NCBI RefSeq assembly: GCF_000455245.1
Contig: NZ_HG005170.1
Location: forward strand, 1-57,319
Reading direction: 5' to 3'
Source: Nesterenkonia massiliensis
Lineage (GTDB): Bacteria; Actinomycetota; Actinomycetes; Actinomycetales; Micrococcaceae
Length of the DNA stretch: 57,319 nucleotides
Shown: in pieces, positions 42,741 through 51,051 of the stretch
How positions within the stretch are numbered: the first letter of the stretch is position 1
How the letters are laid out: each line of letters opens with the position of its first letter
Notes under the pieces: generated by a model
Told to the model about the DNA's origin: nothing
Seen by the model: the letters and a program-made list of their open reading frames with translations, nothing else
Database searches by the model: none
Program-made: the position numbers and the translations under genes

Positions 42741-42799
42741 GGTAAAGAAACTGCCGGAACTCACCCCATTAGGGGAGGAGTTCCGGCAGTTTCTTTACC
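42741..42799. terminator. Bidirectional terminator with 22-bp perfect arms
   Basis: The left arm (42741-42762) and right arm (42778-42799) are exact reverse complements over 22 bases, beginning GGTAAAGAAACTGCC. The loop itself contains CCCC and GGGG that can pair. It lies between two convergent genes. Confidence 0.9.
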
Positions 42800-42811
42800 T
42801 AAGTTCGGGGC

Positions 42812-44575
42812 TCAGCGCAGGAACAGTTTCTTCATCCGGTAAGCCGCCACTGTCATGCCCACCGCCACCATCACCAGGTAGTAGCTGATGTGCACCAGCG
42901 TCATGGTGCCGAAGTCCCAGAAGGCGATGTCGCGCATCAGCTCCACGCCGTGCCACAGTGGGAACGCCTGGATGATCCACTGAACGCCCTGCGGGTACAC
43001 CTCAATGGGAAACAGCGTGGCCGAGAACAGGAACATCGGCATCAGGATCATCATCATCCAGTCCATCTGCTGGAACCGTTTCATGAACGATGTGACAGCC
43101 ATACCCACCGACGCGAATCCCAGGGCGATGAACAGCGCGGTGAACCACATCAGCAGCGCTGAGAGCGGGTCAACCAGCCCGGTGGCCAGCAGCACACCCA
43201 GGAAGCCCAACCCATAGATTCCACCGCGGAACAGCGCCAAGAAGATCTCGCCCACGGCAACGTCCAAGGGGCCCAGTGAGGTGGACATCATGGTCTGGTA
43301 GAGCTTGGTGATCTTCAGCTTGAAGAACACATTCCAGGTGGAGTCAAAGATCGCACCGTTCATGGCGGAGACCGCCAACAGCGCGGGTGCAATGAACGCG
43401 GCATAGCTGACGGTGCCGCCGTCGGCAGCCTCGACCCCCGAGATCATCGGGGAGATGCCCAGCCCGAAGCTGGTGAGGAACAGCACTGGCTCCAAGAAGC
43501 CGGAGATGAAAATGACGCCGCGGTTATTGCGGATAGCCGATAGGCCACGTTGGAAGACTGCGCGGATATTGCCCGAGTACATGCTGGCCAGCAGGCCACT
43601 GCGCACCCGCACCGGGGGCACTCCTTCAGCGCGGCGATACGCACCGGCGGCAGTCTCCTTGGCGTCCACGCGGGCTTGCCGTTTGGCGTCCGCTTTGGCA
43701 CCGGGAGTACGCCCGCGCCACTCCTCGTATCCGAGCCGGCGGATGAAGATCCGCTGGACCAGACGCCAGGAGATCACGACGACGGCGAGCAGGTATCCGG
43801 CATGCAGGGCTGTCAGCCACAGCGGCGTTGGCTGTCCGAAGGCCAACACCCGGCCCAGCTCATTGGCATGCCAGATGGGGGAGATCCAGCCGATCACTTG
43901 CAGCGCAGCAGGCAGGTTGGTCAGCGGGTAGAAGGTGCCGGAGAACAGGAACAGCGGCATCATGATGAAGCGCTGGATGATGGCGGCATGTCCCTTCTCC
44001 TCCCGCAGCGTGGAGATATAGGCCATGATCGGAAGTCCCATGGCCAGACCACCTAAGGTGGCGGAGAAGATCTGCAGCACTGCCAGCGGCGAGGTGATCG
44101 CCCCGAAGGCATACAGCACAGCGATGAACACCACTGAATGCACCAGGAACCGGACGCAGACTGCCAGGATGTGCCCGGAGGCGATCTGCGCCGGAGTCAG
44201 CGCGGTCGCCTGGGCGCCGTAGTACTTGCGCCGCCACTTGAAGCCCTCCATCACCGGGAAGGTGAATTCAATGCCGGCGGACATCGCCACAGTAGAGGCC
44301 AGCACGGCCGGGGCGATATACATCAGGTAGCTCTGTGCACCATAGGCAGAGAAGTCTGCGCCATCGCCGATGAGCACGCCGAGGCCCAGCCCCATGGCCA
44401 GGATGTACATGATCGGCTGGAAGATGGAGCTGGCAAGGACCACGCCACCGTAGGCGCGCATGGACCGCAGCGTGGCCTCAGCCTGATACAGCGCCCCGCG
44501 CAGGCCGGTGCGGGCAGCCAGCGCGTCCTTCTGCTGGGCAGGGGAAGTAGTAAGGGACGCTTGGGTCGAGGTCAT
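42812..44575 (-). CDS. ABC-2 type permease with two fused permease domains
   Basis: A 587-residue protein holding two ABC-2 permease units in one chain, each of about six transmembrane helices. Unit 1 is about residues 20-285 and unit 2 about 330-587. Each unit carries a similar late block: FLFSGTFYPL with ISPIWHANELGR in the first, FLFSATLFPI with FPLWHGVELMRD in the second. Between them is a charged linker (AKADAKRQARVDAKETAAG). Such a protein can form a full transporter core with one ATPase type without dimerising. The ATG at 44575 is chosen over 44641 because GGAG lies about 10 nt upstream. The ATPase gene is 114 nt upstream. NodJ- or drug-exporter-like function is possible. Confidence 0.87.
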   Translation of the reverse strand: MTSTQASLTTSPAQQKDALAARTGLRGALYQAEATLRSMRAYGGVVLASSIFQPIMYILAMGLGLGVLIGDGADFSAYGAQSYLMYIAPAVLASTVAMSAGIEFTFPVMEGFKWRRKYYGAQATALTPAQIASGHILAVCVRFLVHSVVFIAVLYAFGAITSPLAVLQIFSATLGGLAMGLPIMAYISTLREEKGHAAIIQRFIMMPLFLFSGTFYPLTNLPAALQVIGWISPIWHANELGRVLAFGQPTPLWLTALHAGYLLAVVVISWRLVQRIFIRRLGYEEWRGRTPGAKADAKRQARVDAKETAAGAYRRAEGVPPVRVRSGLLASMYSGNIRAVFQRGLSAIRNNRGVIFISGFLEPVLFLTSFGLGISPMISGVEAADGGTVSYAAFIAPALLAVSAMNGAIFDSTWNVFFKLKITKLYQTMMSTSLGPLDVAVGEIFLALFRGGIYGLGFLGVLLATGLVDPLSALLMWFTALFIALGFASVGMAVTSFMKRFQQMDWMMMILMPMFLFSATLFPIEVYPQGVQWIIQAFPLWHGVELMRDIAFWDFGTMTLVHISYYLVMVAVGMTVAAYRMKKLFLR

Positions 44576-44689
44576 GAGGTGAAACTCCGCTTCAGGCCGT
44601 GGCCACAACCGGGGGTCTTTAGGTGTGAAGGCCCGCGCCACTGCAGCGGGCCGAGAGCGTGGCGGGGTTCCCCCGCCCGCGGGACTAAC

Positions 44690-45685
44690 TCAGTCAATGA
44701 GGGACCGTCCCGTCAGGCGCAGGAAGACATCTTCCAAAGAGGAACGGCGGACCAACGAGGTCATGGGCTTCAGTCCAGCCGCGTGGATTCTCTCCAACGC
44801 AGTCTCAGCCTGGCCCGCGTAGACCAGCAGGCGGTCCGGCAGCACCTCGATATGGCTGAAGCCCGCGGCGTCGTCGTCGCCCAGGATCTTTTCCAGGTGC
44901 TCAGCCAGTTCGGCATTGCGGTCCATGCCGAAGCGCAGTTCCAGCACCTCGCGGGTGGAATGCTCGCGGATCAGCCCGGCCGGTGAACCCTCGGCCATGA
45001 TGGTGCCGTGGTCCACCACCACCAGGCGGTCGCACAGCTGCTCGGCCTCATCCATATGATGGGTGGTCAGCACCAGCGTGGTGCCGGATTCTTTGAGCCG
45101 GAACAGCCGGTCCCACAGCACATGGCGGGCCTGCGGGTCCAGTCCGGTGGTGGGTTCATCCAGCAGCAGGATCTCAGGTTCATTGACCAGGGCCCGGGCA
45201 ATGGTCAGCCGGCGCTTCATGCCGCCTGAGAGGTCCTCCACCCGAGCTGAGGCCTTGTGGCTGAGCTGAGCGAAGTCCAGCAGCTCATCGGCCTTGGCCA
45301 GCAGGTATCGGCGCGGCAGCCCGAAGTACCGGCCGTACATGATGATGTTCTCCCGGACCGTGAGCTCTTCATCCAGGTTGTCCTGCTGCGGGATCACGCC
45401 CAGCCGAGCCCGCACCCGCGGGCCCTCCACCTCAGGATCGAGGCCAGCGACGTTCATCTGCCCAGAGGTGCGGGCGGCCACAGCGGCGATCATGCGCATA
45501 GTGGTGGACTTCCCGGCGCCGTTGGGGCCGAGCAAGCCGAAGGCCTCGCCGCGAGTGACGCTGAAGGTGATGCCGTCAACGGCGGTGAAATCGCCGTAGC
45601 GCTTGGTCAGGTCCACGGCTTCAATGGCGGGTGAAAGCGATGAGTCAGCGGACGCACGTGTGGCGGGGGCAGCAGCGGTGGGCAT
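44690..45685 (-). CDS. ABC transporter ATP-binding protein (NodI/DrrA type)
   Basis: A 331-residue ATPase. Walker A is GPNGAGKST, the signature is LSGGMKRRL, Walker B is LLLDEPTTGLDP and the switch is THHMDEAEQ, all intact. A C-terminal domain of about 90 residues follows, as in drug- or lipooligosaccharide-exporter ATPases, ending with SLVRRSSLEDVFLRLTGRSL. The ATG at 45685 is preferred over one at 45727 because TAAGCT lies 7 nt before it, although no ribosome binding site is visible. It drives the fused permease encoded downstream. The substrate is unknown. Confidence 0.9.
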   Translation of the reverse strand: MPTAAAPATRASADSSLSPAIEAVDLTKRYGDFTAVDGITFSVTRGEAFGLLGPNGAGKSTTMRMIAAVAARTSGQMNVAGLDPEVEGPRVRARLGVIPQQDNLDEELTVRENIIMYGRYFGLPRRYLLAKADELLDFAQLSHKASARVEDLSGGMKRRLTIARALVNEPEILLLDEPTTGLDPQARHVLWDRLFRLKESGTTLVLTTHHMDEAEQLCDRLVVVDHGTIMAEGSPAGLIREHSTREVLELRFGMDRNAELAEHLEKILGDDDAAGFSHIEVLPDRLLVYAGQAETALERIHAAGLKPMTSLVRRSSLEDVFLRLTGRSLID

Positions 45686-45719
45686 GAGACTTAGCTTACA
45701 CATGGCCATGGACACGTCA

Positions 45720-45740
45720 TCGGTCATTTTCTCTGACCGA
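45720..45740. promoter_or_regulatory. Inverted repeat between divergent ABC operons
   Basis: TCGGTCA and TGACCGA arms (7 bp, perfect) enclose 7 nt. The site lies 35 nt upstream of the minus-strand ATPase gene and about 85 nt upstream of the plus-strand ABC operon, so a regulator here could govern both. Confidence 0.5.
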
Positions 45741-45824
45741 ATTCACCCCTAAGGAGGACGACGGCGAGGGAGTAGTCCTGAAGAATGACTTCAGTACACA
45801 CTCCCACCTTTCAGAGAGGGAAAC

Positions 45825-46556
45825 ATGTCTGCACCTGTTCTCGAAACAGAGAACCTGGTCAAGGTCTATGGGCGGGGCGAATCACGCTTCGACGCCCTCA
45901 AAGGCCTGACCTTTGAGATCCACCAGGGCGAATCAGTGGCGATCGTGGGCAAGTCCGGCTCGGGCAAGTCCACGTTGATGCACCTGCTTGCCCTGCTTGA
46001 TGCACCTACCGCGGGCGTCGTCGCCCTTGAGGGCCAGCCGGTGAACAAGCTGAAGCCCAAGCAGGTCTCCAAGCTGCGCAACGAGATCTTCGGCTTTGTC
46101 TTCCAGCAGTTCTTCCTCAACCCAAACCAGACGGTGCTGGAGAATGTGACCCTCCCGCTGAAGATTGCTGGTGTGGGCACTGCTGAGCGCAACCGCCGCG
46201 GTATGGCTGCCCTGGAGCAGCTGGAGATGGCGGATAAGGCCAAGAACAAGGCCACTAATCTCTCCGGCGGCCAGAAGCAGCGCGTGTGCATCGCCCGGGC
46301 CCTGATCAACAACCCCTCGGTGCTGTTTGCCGATGAGCCCACCGGCAACCTGGACACCAATACCGGTGAGATCGTGGAGGATATTCTCTTCGGGCTGCAT
46401 CGTGACCACGGCATCACCCTGGTAGTAGTGACCCATGACGAAGACCTGGCCGCTAAGTGCCAGCGACGCCTGATCATGCAGGACGGCCTGATCGTGCGCG
46501 AAGAGACCGGCTCGAGCCTGCCCGCTGAGGCTAGCCACCAGGAGGACGCCCAGTGA
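45825..46556 (+). CDS. ABC transporter ATP-binding protein (MacB/LolD type)
   Basis: A 243-residue ATPase with intact Walker A (GKSGSGKST), signature LSGGQKQRV, Walker B VLFADEPTGNLD and H-loop VVVTHDED. The TGNLD ending and short length are typical of MacB/LolD/FtsE-like ATPases that work with FtsX-fold permeases and couple to extracytoplasmic events rather than classic transport. AGAGAGGG precedes the ATG. It overlaps the permease gene by 4 bp (GTGA). Confidence 0.94.
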   Translation: MSAPVLETENLVKVYGRGESRFDALKGLTFEIHQGESVAIVGKSGSGKSTLMHLLALLDAPTAGVVALEGQPVNKLKPKQVSKLRNEIFGFVFQQFFLNPNQTVLENVTLPLKIAGVGTAERNRRGMAALEQLEMADKAKNKATNLSGGQKQRVCIARALINNPSVLFADEPTGNLDTNTGEIVEDILFGLHRDHGITLVVVTHDEDLAAKCQRRLIMQDGLIVREETGSSLPAEASHQEDAQ

Positions 46557-47860
46557 AGTCATTTGATGTAGCACGCACAGCATTCGGCAACACCATGCGC
46601 TCGAAGATGCGCACGACGCTTACGGTGATCGCGATTGTCATCGGTGCCTTCACCCTCACGGTGACCTCCGGTCTGGCAGCCGGTGTGAACCAGACCATTG
46701 ATGACATGGTGGCCGGCTATGGCGAAGAAGATGAGTTGTTCATCATGCCCGCCGCCGCGATGGGCATGGGTGAGAACACCGGCCCAGGACCACAAGAGTA
46801 CGACCCTGAGGAAGCTCACCAGGAGTCCGAATTCGGCCAGGCGATGCTCTCCGATGAAGACATTGAGACCATCGAAGGCATTGAAGGAGTCACCAACGTT
46901 GACCCCATCTTCTTTGTGAGTGCAGATTATCTGGAGGCTCAGGGAAATCAGTACAAACTCAACAATCTTGACTTCCCTGCCAATGGTCCAGCAATGGAGC
47001 TTGTAGCTGGTGAACTCCCGTCCCGGGAGAACATGGAAATCACGATTCCGGACACCTGGCTGACGATCTTCGATGAGGACGCCGACGACTACGAGGAGAT
47101 CGACCCGGAGATCGCCCTGGGCGAGACCGTGGAGATCGGCATTTCCAATATGGTCCTAGAGCAGGACACCTTTGATGCTGAGATCGTAGGTGTATCGACC
47201 CAGAACCTTGCTGGCATCGGTGGAGCTCCACTGCCCTCTAATGCTCTCAACGATGCACTGTACGAATTCCAGAACTCGGGCCTGGACGTTGAGCGTCCCG
47301 ATGCCTTCGTGCAGGCTGTGGCCAGCGTGGAGAATCTCGAATCCAATGAGCAGCGCGTCAAGGACGCTCTGATGGATGAAGGAATGGTCGGCATGACCCT
47401 GGAGGACATGCTGGGCATTATCCAAAGCGTCATCGACGCCATCGCCTGGGTGCTCTACGGCTTCGCACTGATCGCGCTGCTGGCAGCCAGCTTCGGCATT
47501 GTCAATACCCTGCTGATGAGCGTGCAGGAACGCACCCGAGAGATCGGCCTGATGAAGGCCCTGGGTATGTCGTCTGGAAAGGTCTTCGGACTCTTCTCGA
47601 TGGAAGCAGTGGTGATCGGCATCCTCGGCTCGGTCATCGGTGTGGCATTGGGGCTCGGCGGAGGATTCCTGGCCAATGGATGGCTCACTGGATCAGGCGG
47701 ACCGTTGAGCACCGTTGGCGGGTTGACCCTCTTCGCGTTGAACGTCCCTGCACTGCTGGCCATCCTCGGCGTCATTATCGTCATCGCCTTCTTGGCGGGA
47801 ACCCTTCCAGCAGCCCGCGCTGCAAAGAAGGACCCGATCGAGGCCCTGCGGTACGAGTAG
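46553..47860 (+). CDS. FtsX/MacB-like ABC permease
   Basis: A 435-residue permease with the MacB layout: a transmembrane helix near residues 20-40, a large extracellular domain (about 45-290), and three helices at about 300-430. Between helices lies QERTREIGLMKALGM, the conserved coupling helix that contacts the ATPase. The C-terminus ends with AARAAKKDPIEALRYE as in MacB proteins. The GTG start overlaps the ATPase gene. The extracellular part (about 46,880-47,350) looks richer in A/T-ending codons than the flanking helices, which may mean a mosaic gene. Probable role: export of a peptide or drug, or envelope stress response. Confidence 0.9.
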   Translation: MKSFDVARTAFGNTMRSKMRTTLTVIAIVIGAFTLTVTSGLAAGVNQTIDDMVAGYGEEDELFIMPAAAMGMGENTGPGPQEYDPEEAHQESEFGQAMLSDEDIETIEGIEGVTNVDPIFFVSADYLEAQGNQYKLNNLDFPANGPAMELVAGELPSRENMEITIPDTWLTIFDEDADDYEEIDPEIALGETVEIGISNMVLEQDTFDAEIVGVSTQNLAGIGGAPLPSNALNDALYEFQNSGLDVERPDAFVQAVASVENLESNEQRVKDALMDEGMVGMTLEDMLGIIQSVIDAIAWVLYGFALIALLAASFGIVNTLLMSVQERTREIGLMKALGMSSGKVFGLFSMEAVVIGILGSVIGVALGLGGGFLANGWLTGSGGPLSTVGGLTLFALNVPALLAILGVIIVIAFLAGTLPAARAAKKDPIEALRYE

Positions 47861-47963
47861 CCAAGCGATATCAGTGACTATTCAGGATGCGTCCAGCTTC
47901 GGTTGGAAGCGTTGAGCTGAAGGTCAGAAACACACCGGATCACAAGCAAGCTAAGGAGTAGCG

Positions 47964-48623
47964 ATGAGCACCCCTCCCAATGACAATTCGCCCCAGTGGG
48001 GCAATCCTGGTAATCCCGGATACCCAGCTGGACCGCAGACCCCAGGCAACCCCTATTCGGGTCAGCCTGCTGGTCAGCCCGGGGGACAGCCGAGCAAATT
48101 CGGCACCGAGGCCTACAACCCCGGTGCCGGCTACGGGGCTCCGATGGAGGAACCGAATAAGTTCCGCACCCTGAAGACCCTGACTCTGGCGTCGCTGGGC
48201 GTCTACGTGCTGTCCCAGATCTTCGGTCTGATGAGCATCTTCACCCCAGAGAGCGAGCAGGTCATCCGCGACCAGTTCGCAGCGATGAACATGCCGGTGA
48301 CCGACGACGACATCAACGCCGCGATGGCATTCAGCGTCGGCCTGGCTGTGGTGTTGACGGTCATTGCCGTGGGCCTCTACCTGCTGGTCTACTTCGGCCT
48401 GCGTGCTAAGAAGAACTGGGCCCGCATCACCGGCGTAGTCTTGGCCATCCTGGGCACCGTGTTCACCGTGGGCGGGCTGCTGATGGACTCCGGCGCCATG
48501 ACCAGCGGGATGGGCCTGGTCAGCCTGGCGCTGACCGTCGCCTGGGTCGCCCTGAACATCTACTGGCTGGTCCTGGCATTCAACGGCCAGGTCAAGGCCT
48601 ACTTGGAGCAGTTCAACCGCTGA
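47964..48623 (+). CDS. Membrane protein with Gly/Pro-rich N-terminus
   Basis: A 219-residue protein. The first 65 residues are a disordered Gly/Pro/Asn/Gln-rich stretch (GNPGYPAGPQTPGNPYSG). Four hydrophobic helices follow at about 75-92, 118-142, 149-172 and 178-205, with a short extracytoplasmic acidic loop after the first. Similar small membrane proteins are common in actinobacteria and have no known function. AAGGAG lies a few nt before the ATG. A terminator follows. Confidence 0.8.
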   Translation: MSTPPNDNSPQWGNPGNPGYPAGPQTPGNPYSGQPAGQPGGQPSKFGTEAYNPGAGYGAPMEEPNKFRTLKTLTLASLGVYVLSQIFGLMSIFTPESEQVIRDQFAAMNMPVTDDDINAAMAFSVGLAVVLTVIAVGLYLLVYFGLRAKKNWARITGVVLAILGTVFTVGGLLMDSGAMTSGMGLVSLALTVAWVALNIYWLVLAFNGQVKAYLEQFNR

Positions 48624-48637
48624 TCCTCACCGTTGAG

Positions 48638-48681
48638 AGAGCCCCGGTCCTCTTCGCCATGCGCGGAGGGCTCGGGGCTCT
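48638..48681 (+). terminator. Rho-independent terminator-type hairpin
   Basis: AGAGCCCCG and CGGGGCTCT arms (9 bp, perfect) enclose a loop with further pairing and lead into TTCTCG. It begins 15 nt after the membrane protein gene. Confidence 0.75.
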
Positions 48682-48736
48682 TCTCGTCGTCATCCGTTAT
48701 AACGCCCGCCCATAACCACCGGCCGCAGCCGGTGCC

Positions 48737-48801
48737 GAGTGGTCAGTTTGTCCGCTAAGAACCGGTCCGGAAGCCCATCGTCACGGACAAAGTGACCACT
48801 C
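48737..48801. repeat. Long inverted repeat, 18-bp arms with one mismatch
   Basis: The arms at 48737-48754 and 48784-48801 pair over 17 of 18 positions (GAGTGGTCAGTTTGTCCG and its partner). They enclose 29 nt containing ACCGGT. The element lies in the gap before the MFS gene. Confidence 0.7.
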
Positions 48802-48819
48802 AACGCGCACGGAGACCGC

Positions 48820-48860
48820 AACGAAGTACGACGCCGACTGCGCCGCCGTCGTACTTCGTT
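48820..48860. repeat. Inverted repeat, 14-bp perfect arms, abutting a promoter
   Basis: AACGAAGTACGACG (48820-48833) and CGTCGTACTTCGTT (48847-48860) are exact reverse complements around a 13-nt loop. The right arm ends just as the presumed -35 element of the MFS gene begins. Confidence 0.75.
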
Positions 48861-48886
48861 GTTGCCTGCAACTAGAGGGATAGAGT
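48859..48886 (+). promoter_or_regulatory. Candidate promoter with internal operator for the MFS gene
   Basis: TTGTTG (48859-48864) and TAGAGT (48881-48886) are 16 nt apart and can serve as -35 and -10. A small palindrome GTTGC-CT-GCAAC (48861-48872) lies over the -35 and spacer. TAGAGT ends only 6 nt before the GTG start, so the transcript would be leaderless. Confidence 0.5.
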
Positions 48887-48892
48887 GAAGCA

Positions 48893-50341
48893 GTGAGTCC
48901 CAACCCGCAGACAGGCCCGGCACCCTCGCAGCGGCGAGTCATGACGGCGCTGCTGCTGCCGCTCTTTGCCTCCCTGATGAGCATCTCCTCGGTGATGGTG
49001 GCCCTCCCTGCTATTGAGGAGGGTCTCAGCGCAACCTCTTCAGACCTGCAATGGGTGCTCTCCGGATATGCGCTGGCTTTCGGAATCGGTCTGGTGCCAG
49101 CCGGCCGAGCGGGAGATCTCTGGGGCAGGCGCCGAATGTTCTTAGCGGGCGTTGCAGTGTTCGGGCTGACCTCGTTGATCGCTGCATTCTCAATCAACCC
49201 GCAGATGCTCAATGTGATGCGCATCCTCATGGGCCTGGGCTCATCCATGCTGGTGCCACAGATCATCGGCATGATTCAGCGGCTCTTCACCGGTAGCGCC
49301 CGAGGCCGAGCATACGGTCTGATGAGCACGGTGATCGGGCTGGCCGTGGCGCTGGGGCCGCTGATCGCGGGGGTCCTCATCGACTTCGCGCCGGCGGATT
49401 TCGGCTGGCGGATAGTGTTCCTGGTGAATGTGCCGGTGGTGGGGATCGGGCTGCTGGCGGCCTTCCTCTGGCTGCCTGCCCCGCACGACGACGATGCGCC
49501 GGCAGCACTGCCACCGGGTTCACCGCGCGGATTGCGCCGGCTGGACCCGATCGGGGTGGTACTTCTGGCAGCCGCGATCGTGATGGTGATGCTGCCCTTC
49601 ATTCAGTTCCAGAACCTGCTGGGTCTGGTGCTCGGACTGGCCGGCGTCGGGCTGTTGATGCTGTGGCTGGTCTGGGAGAAACGCCTGGGGGAGCGGGACG
49701 AGGAAGCCCCTGTGGTGAACCTGCGGCTCTTCGCACTGCCCAGCTACACCTGGAATTCTGCAGTGCTGATCCTCTACTTCGCCGGAATGCCGGCGATCTG
49801 GGCAATCGTGGCCATCTACGTCCAGCAGGGACTGGGCGAGGGGGCCTTCATTGCAGGTCTGGTCACGTTGCCCAGTGCTGTGATGGTCACGCTTCTAGCC
49901 TCGCAGGTGGGTAAGCGCGTGGAACGCAGCGGCCCTGCGATGCTGGTGGTAGGAACCGCCGCGGCGGTGGCTTCCATGCTGGCGCTGGCTGCTGCGACAG
50001 CACTGATGGGCACCGATTACGGGTCGCTATGGTGGATTGCCCTGGCGCTTGGTCTCAACGGGTTCTCACAGGCCCTGATCATTCCCAGCGCGCAGACCCT
50101 GTCCATGCAGGATGTACCGGAAAATATGGCCGGGGCTGCTGGCGGTGTCGCCCAGACCGCCCAGCGTGTGGTGACGGCCATCGGCATCGCGGCGGTCACT
50201 GCCATCTACTTCCTGGTGGCGGGAGACGGCGGGCATCAAGCCGGTATGCAGATCAGCTCACTGGTGCTGGCTGGGATTATGGTCTTCTCGGTGCTGGCCG
50301 CCATCGGCGCAGCCCGTGGAGCGAAGTCTGCGAGACGATAA
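48893..50341 (+). CDS. MFS transporter, DHA2-like drug exporter
   Basis: A 482-residue membrane protein with about 14 hydrophobic helices, the number typical of the DHA2 (EmrB/QacA-type) group. Visible motifs are DLQWVLSGYALAFG near residue 44, GRAGDLWGRRRMFLAG as motif A between helices 2 and 3, and GSARGRAYGLMSTVIGLAVALGPLIAGVL as motif C. It probably expels organic cations or drugs by proton exchange. The GTG start has no ribosome binding site but has a -10-like hexamer close by. Two inverted repeats upstream suggest tight control, though no regulator gene is adjacent. Confidence 0.9.
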   Translation: MSPNPQTGPAPSQRRVMTALLLPLFASLMSISSVMVALPAIEEGLSATSSDLQWVLSGYALAFGIGLVPAGRAGDLWGRRRMFLAGVAVFGLTSLIAAFSINPQMLNVMRILMGLGSSMLVPQIIGMIQRLFTGSARGRAYGLMSTVIGLAVALGPLIAGVLIDFAPADFGWRIVFLVNVPVVGIGLLAAFLWLPAPHDDDAPAALPPGSPRGLRRLDPIGVVLLAAAIVMVMLPFIQFQNLLGLVLGLAGVGLLMLWLVWEKRLGERDEEAPVVNLRLFALPSYTWNSAVLILYFAGMPAIWAIVAIYVQQGLGEGAFIAGLVTLPSAVMVTLLASQVGKRVERSGPAMLVVGTAAAVASMLALAAATALMGTDYGSLWWIALALGLNGFSQALIIPSAQTLSMQDVPENMAGAAGGVAQTAQRVVTAIGIAAVTAIYFLVAGDGGHQAGMQISSLVLAGIMVFSVLAAIGAARGAKSARR

Positions 50342-50370
50342 TGTGCAGACCGCCAACGTTTAGCGGAACA

Positions 50371-50470
50371 GGGCACCGGTCAGCCCAGACGGGCACCGCG
50401 CAGCACAGGCGGGTGCTGCTCAGCACTGGAGGGCACCACTCAGCGCAGGCGGGTGACCTCGCGCAGATCC
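50371..50470. repeat. Degenerate 20-bp tandem repeat, 5 units
   Basis: Units start at 50371, 50391, 50411, 50431 and 50451, each opening with GGGCACC or GGGTG and holding a central CAGC. The array begins 30 nt after the MFS stop codon and runs over the 3' end of the convergent small gene (50440). Confidence 0.6.
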
Positions 50471-50778
50471 TTGGCGGTCACGTACTTCGGACGGCCTGCG
50501 AAGATGCCAGCGCGAAGCTCTGATTCCTCCCACTCCTTCTCCGCTGCGGCGAACTCTTCGGAGCCACCTGTGCGGGACACGAACCAGGTCAACTGGGACT
50601 TGTCTGCATCCAGCCACATTGACTCGATGGTGAAACCCAGGGATTCTCGGGCGGGAAACACCTCGGTTGTGAGGAATTCGATGAACTCATCAGCCAGTGC
50701 TGGATCCAGCGTGTAGCGGCGCATCCAGGTGGTGCGTTCGGCGCCGTCGGCGGTGGGAGTTTCGGGAAGCACGGTCAT
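50440..50778 (-). CDS. Small NIPSNAP/ABM-like protein
   Basis: A 112-residue soluble protein. The ATG at 50778 is chosen because AAGGAG lies 6 nt before it; an upstream in-frame start at 50862 has none. The sequence alternates short strands and helices (MRRYTLDPALADEFIEFL, then IESMWLDADKSQLTWFVS), which resembles a single ferredoxin-like alpha/beta unit such as NIPSNAP or antibiotic-biosynthesis-monooxygenase domains. No catalytic residue can be named. It converges on the MFS gene, and its 3' end lies in the 20-bp tandem repeat. Confidence 0.7.
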   Translation of the reverse strand: MTVLPETPTADGAERTTWMRRYTLDPALADEFIEFLTTEVFPARESLGFTIESMWLDADKSQLTWFVSRTGGSEEFAAAEKEWEESELRAGIFAGRPKYVTAKDLREVTRLR

Positions 50779-51051
50779 AGTCCGCTCCTTGGGATGCCTA
50801 GCTGGATGGTCCGAGTTCATCCTATGCTCTGCTCGCGTGGACAATGTGCTGCTCTGCCCCACGTTTTAGCTCAGCGAATCGTCCACACCCGGGGGCACCT
50901 CCGCACCGGTTCCTTTCGCCCTTGGCAAACGCAGATCAGCAGTCAACCACTCAGGCTTCGGGCTGACTGCCCTACGGAACTACTCGTGCCGCCCGAGAGG
51001 TCCCAATAGCGGGATTCGCATCGATCGCGCCAACACGCGATAATTGCGCCC

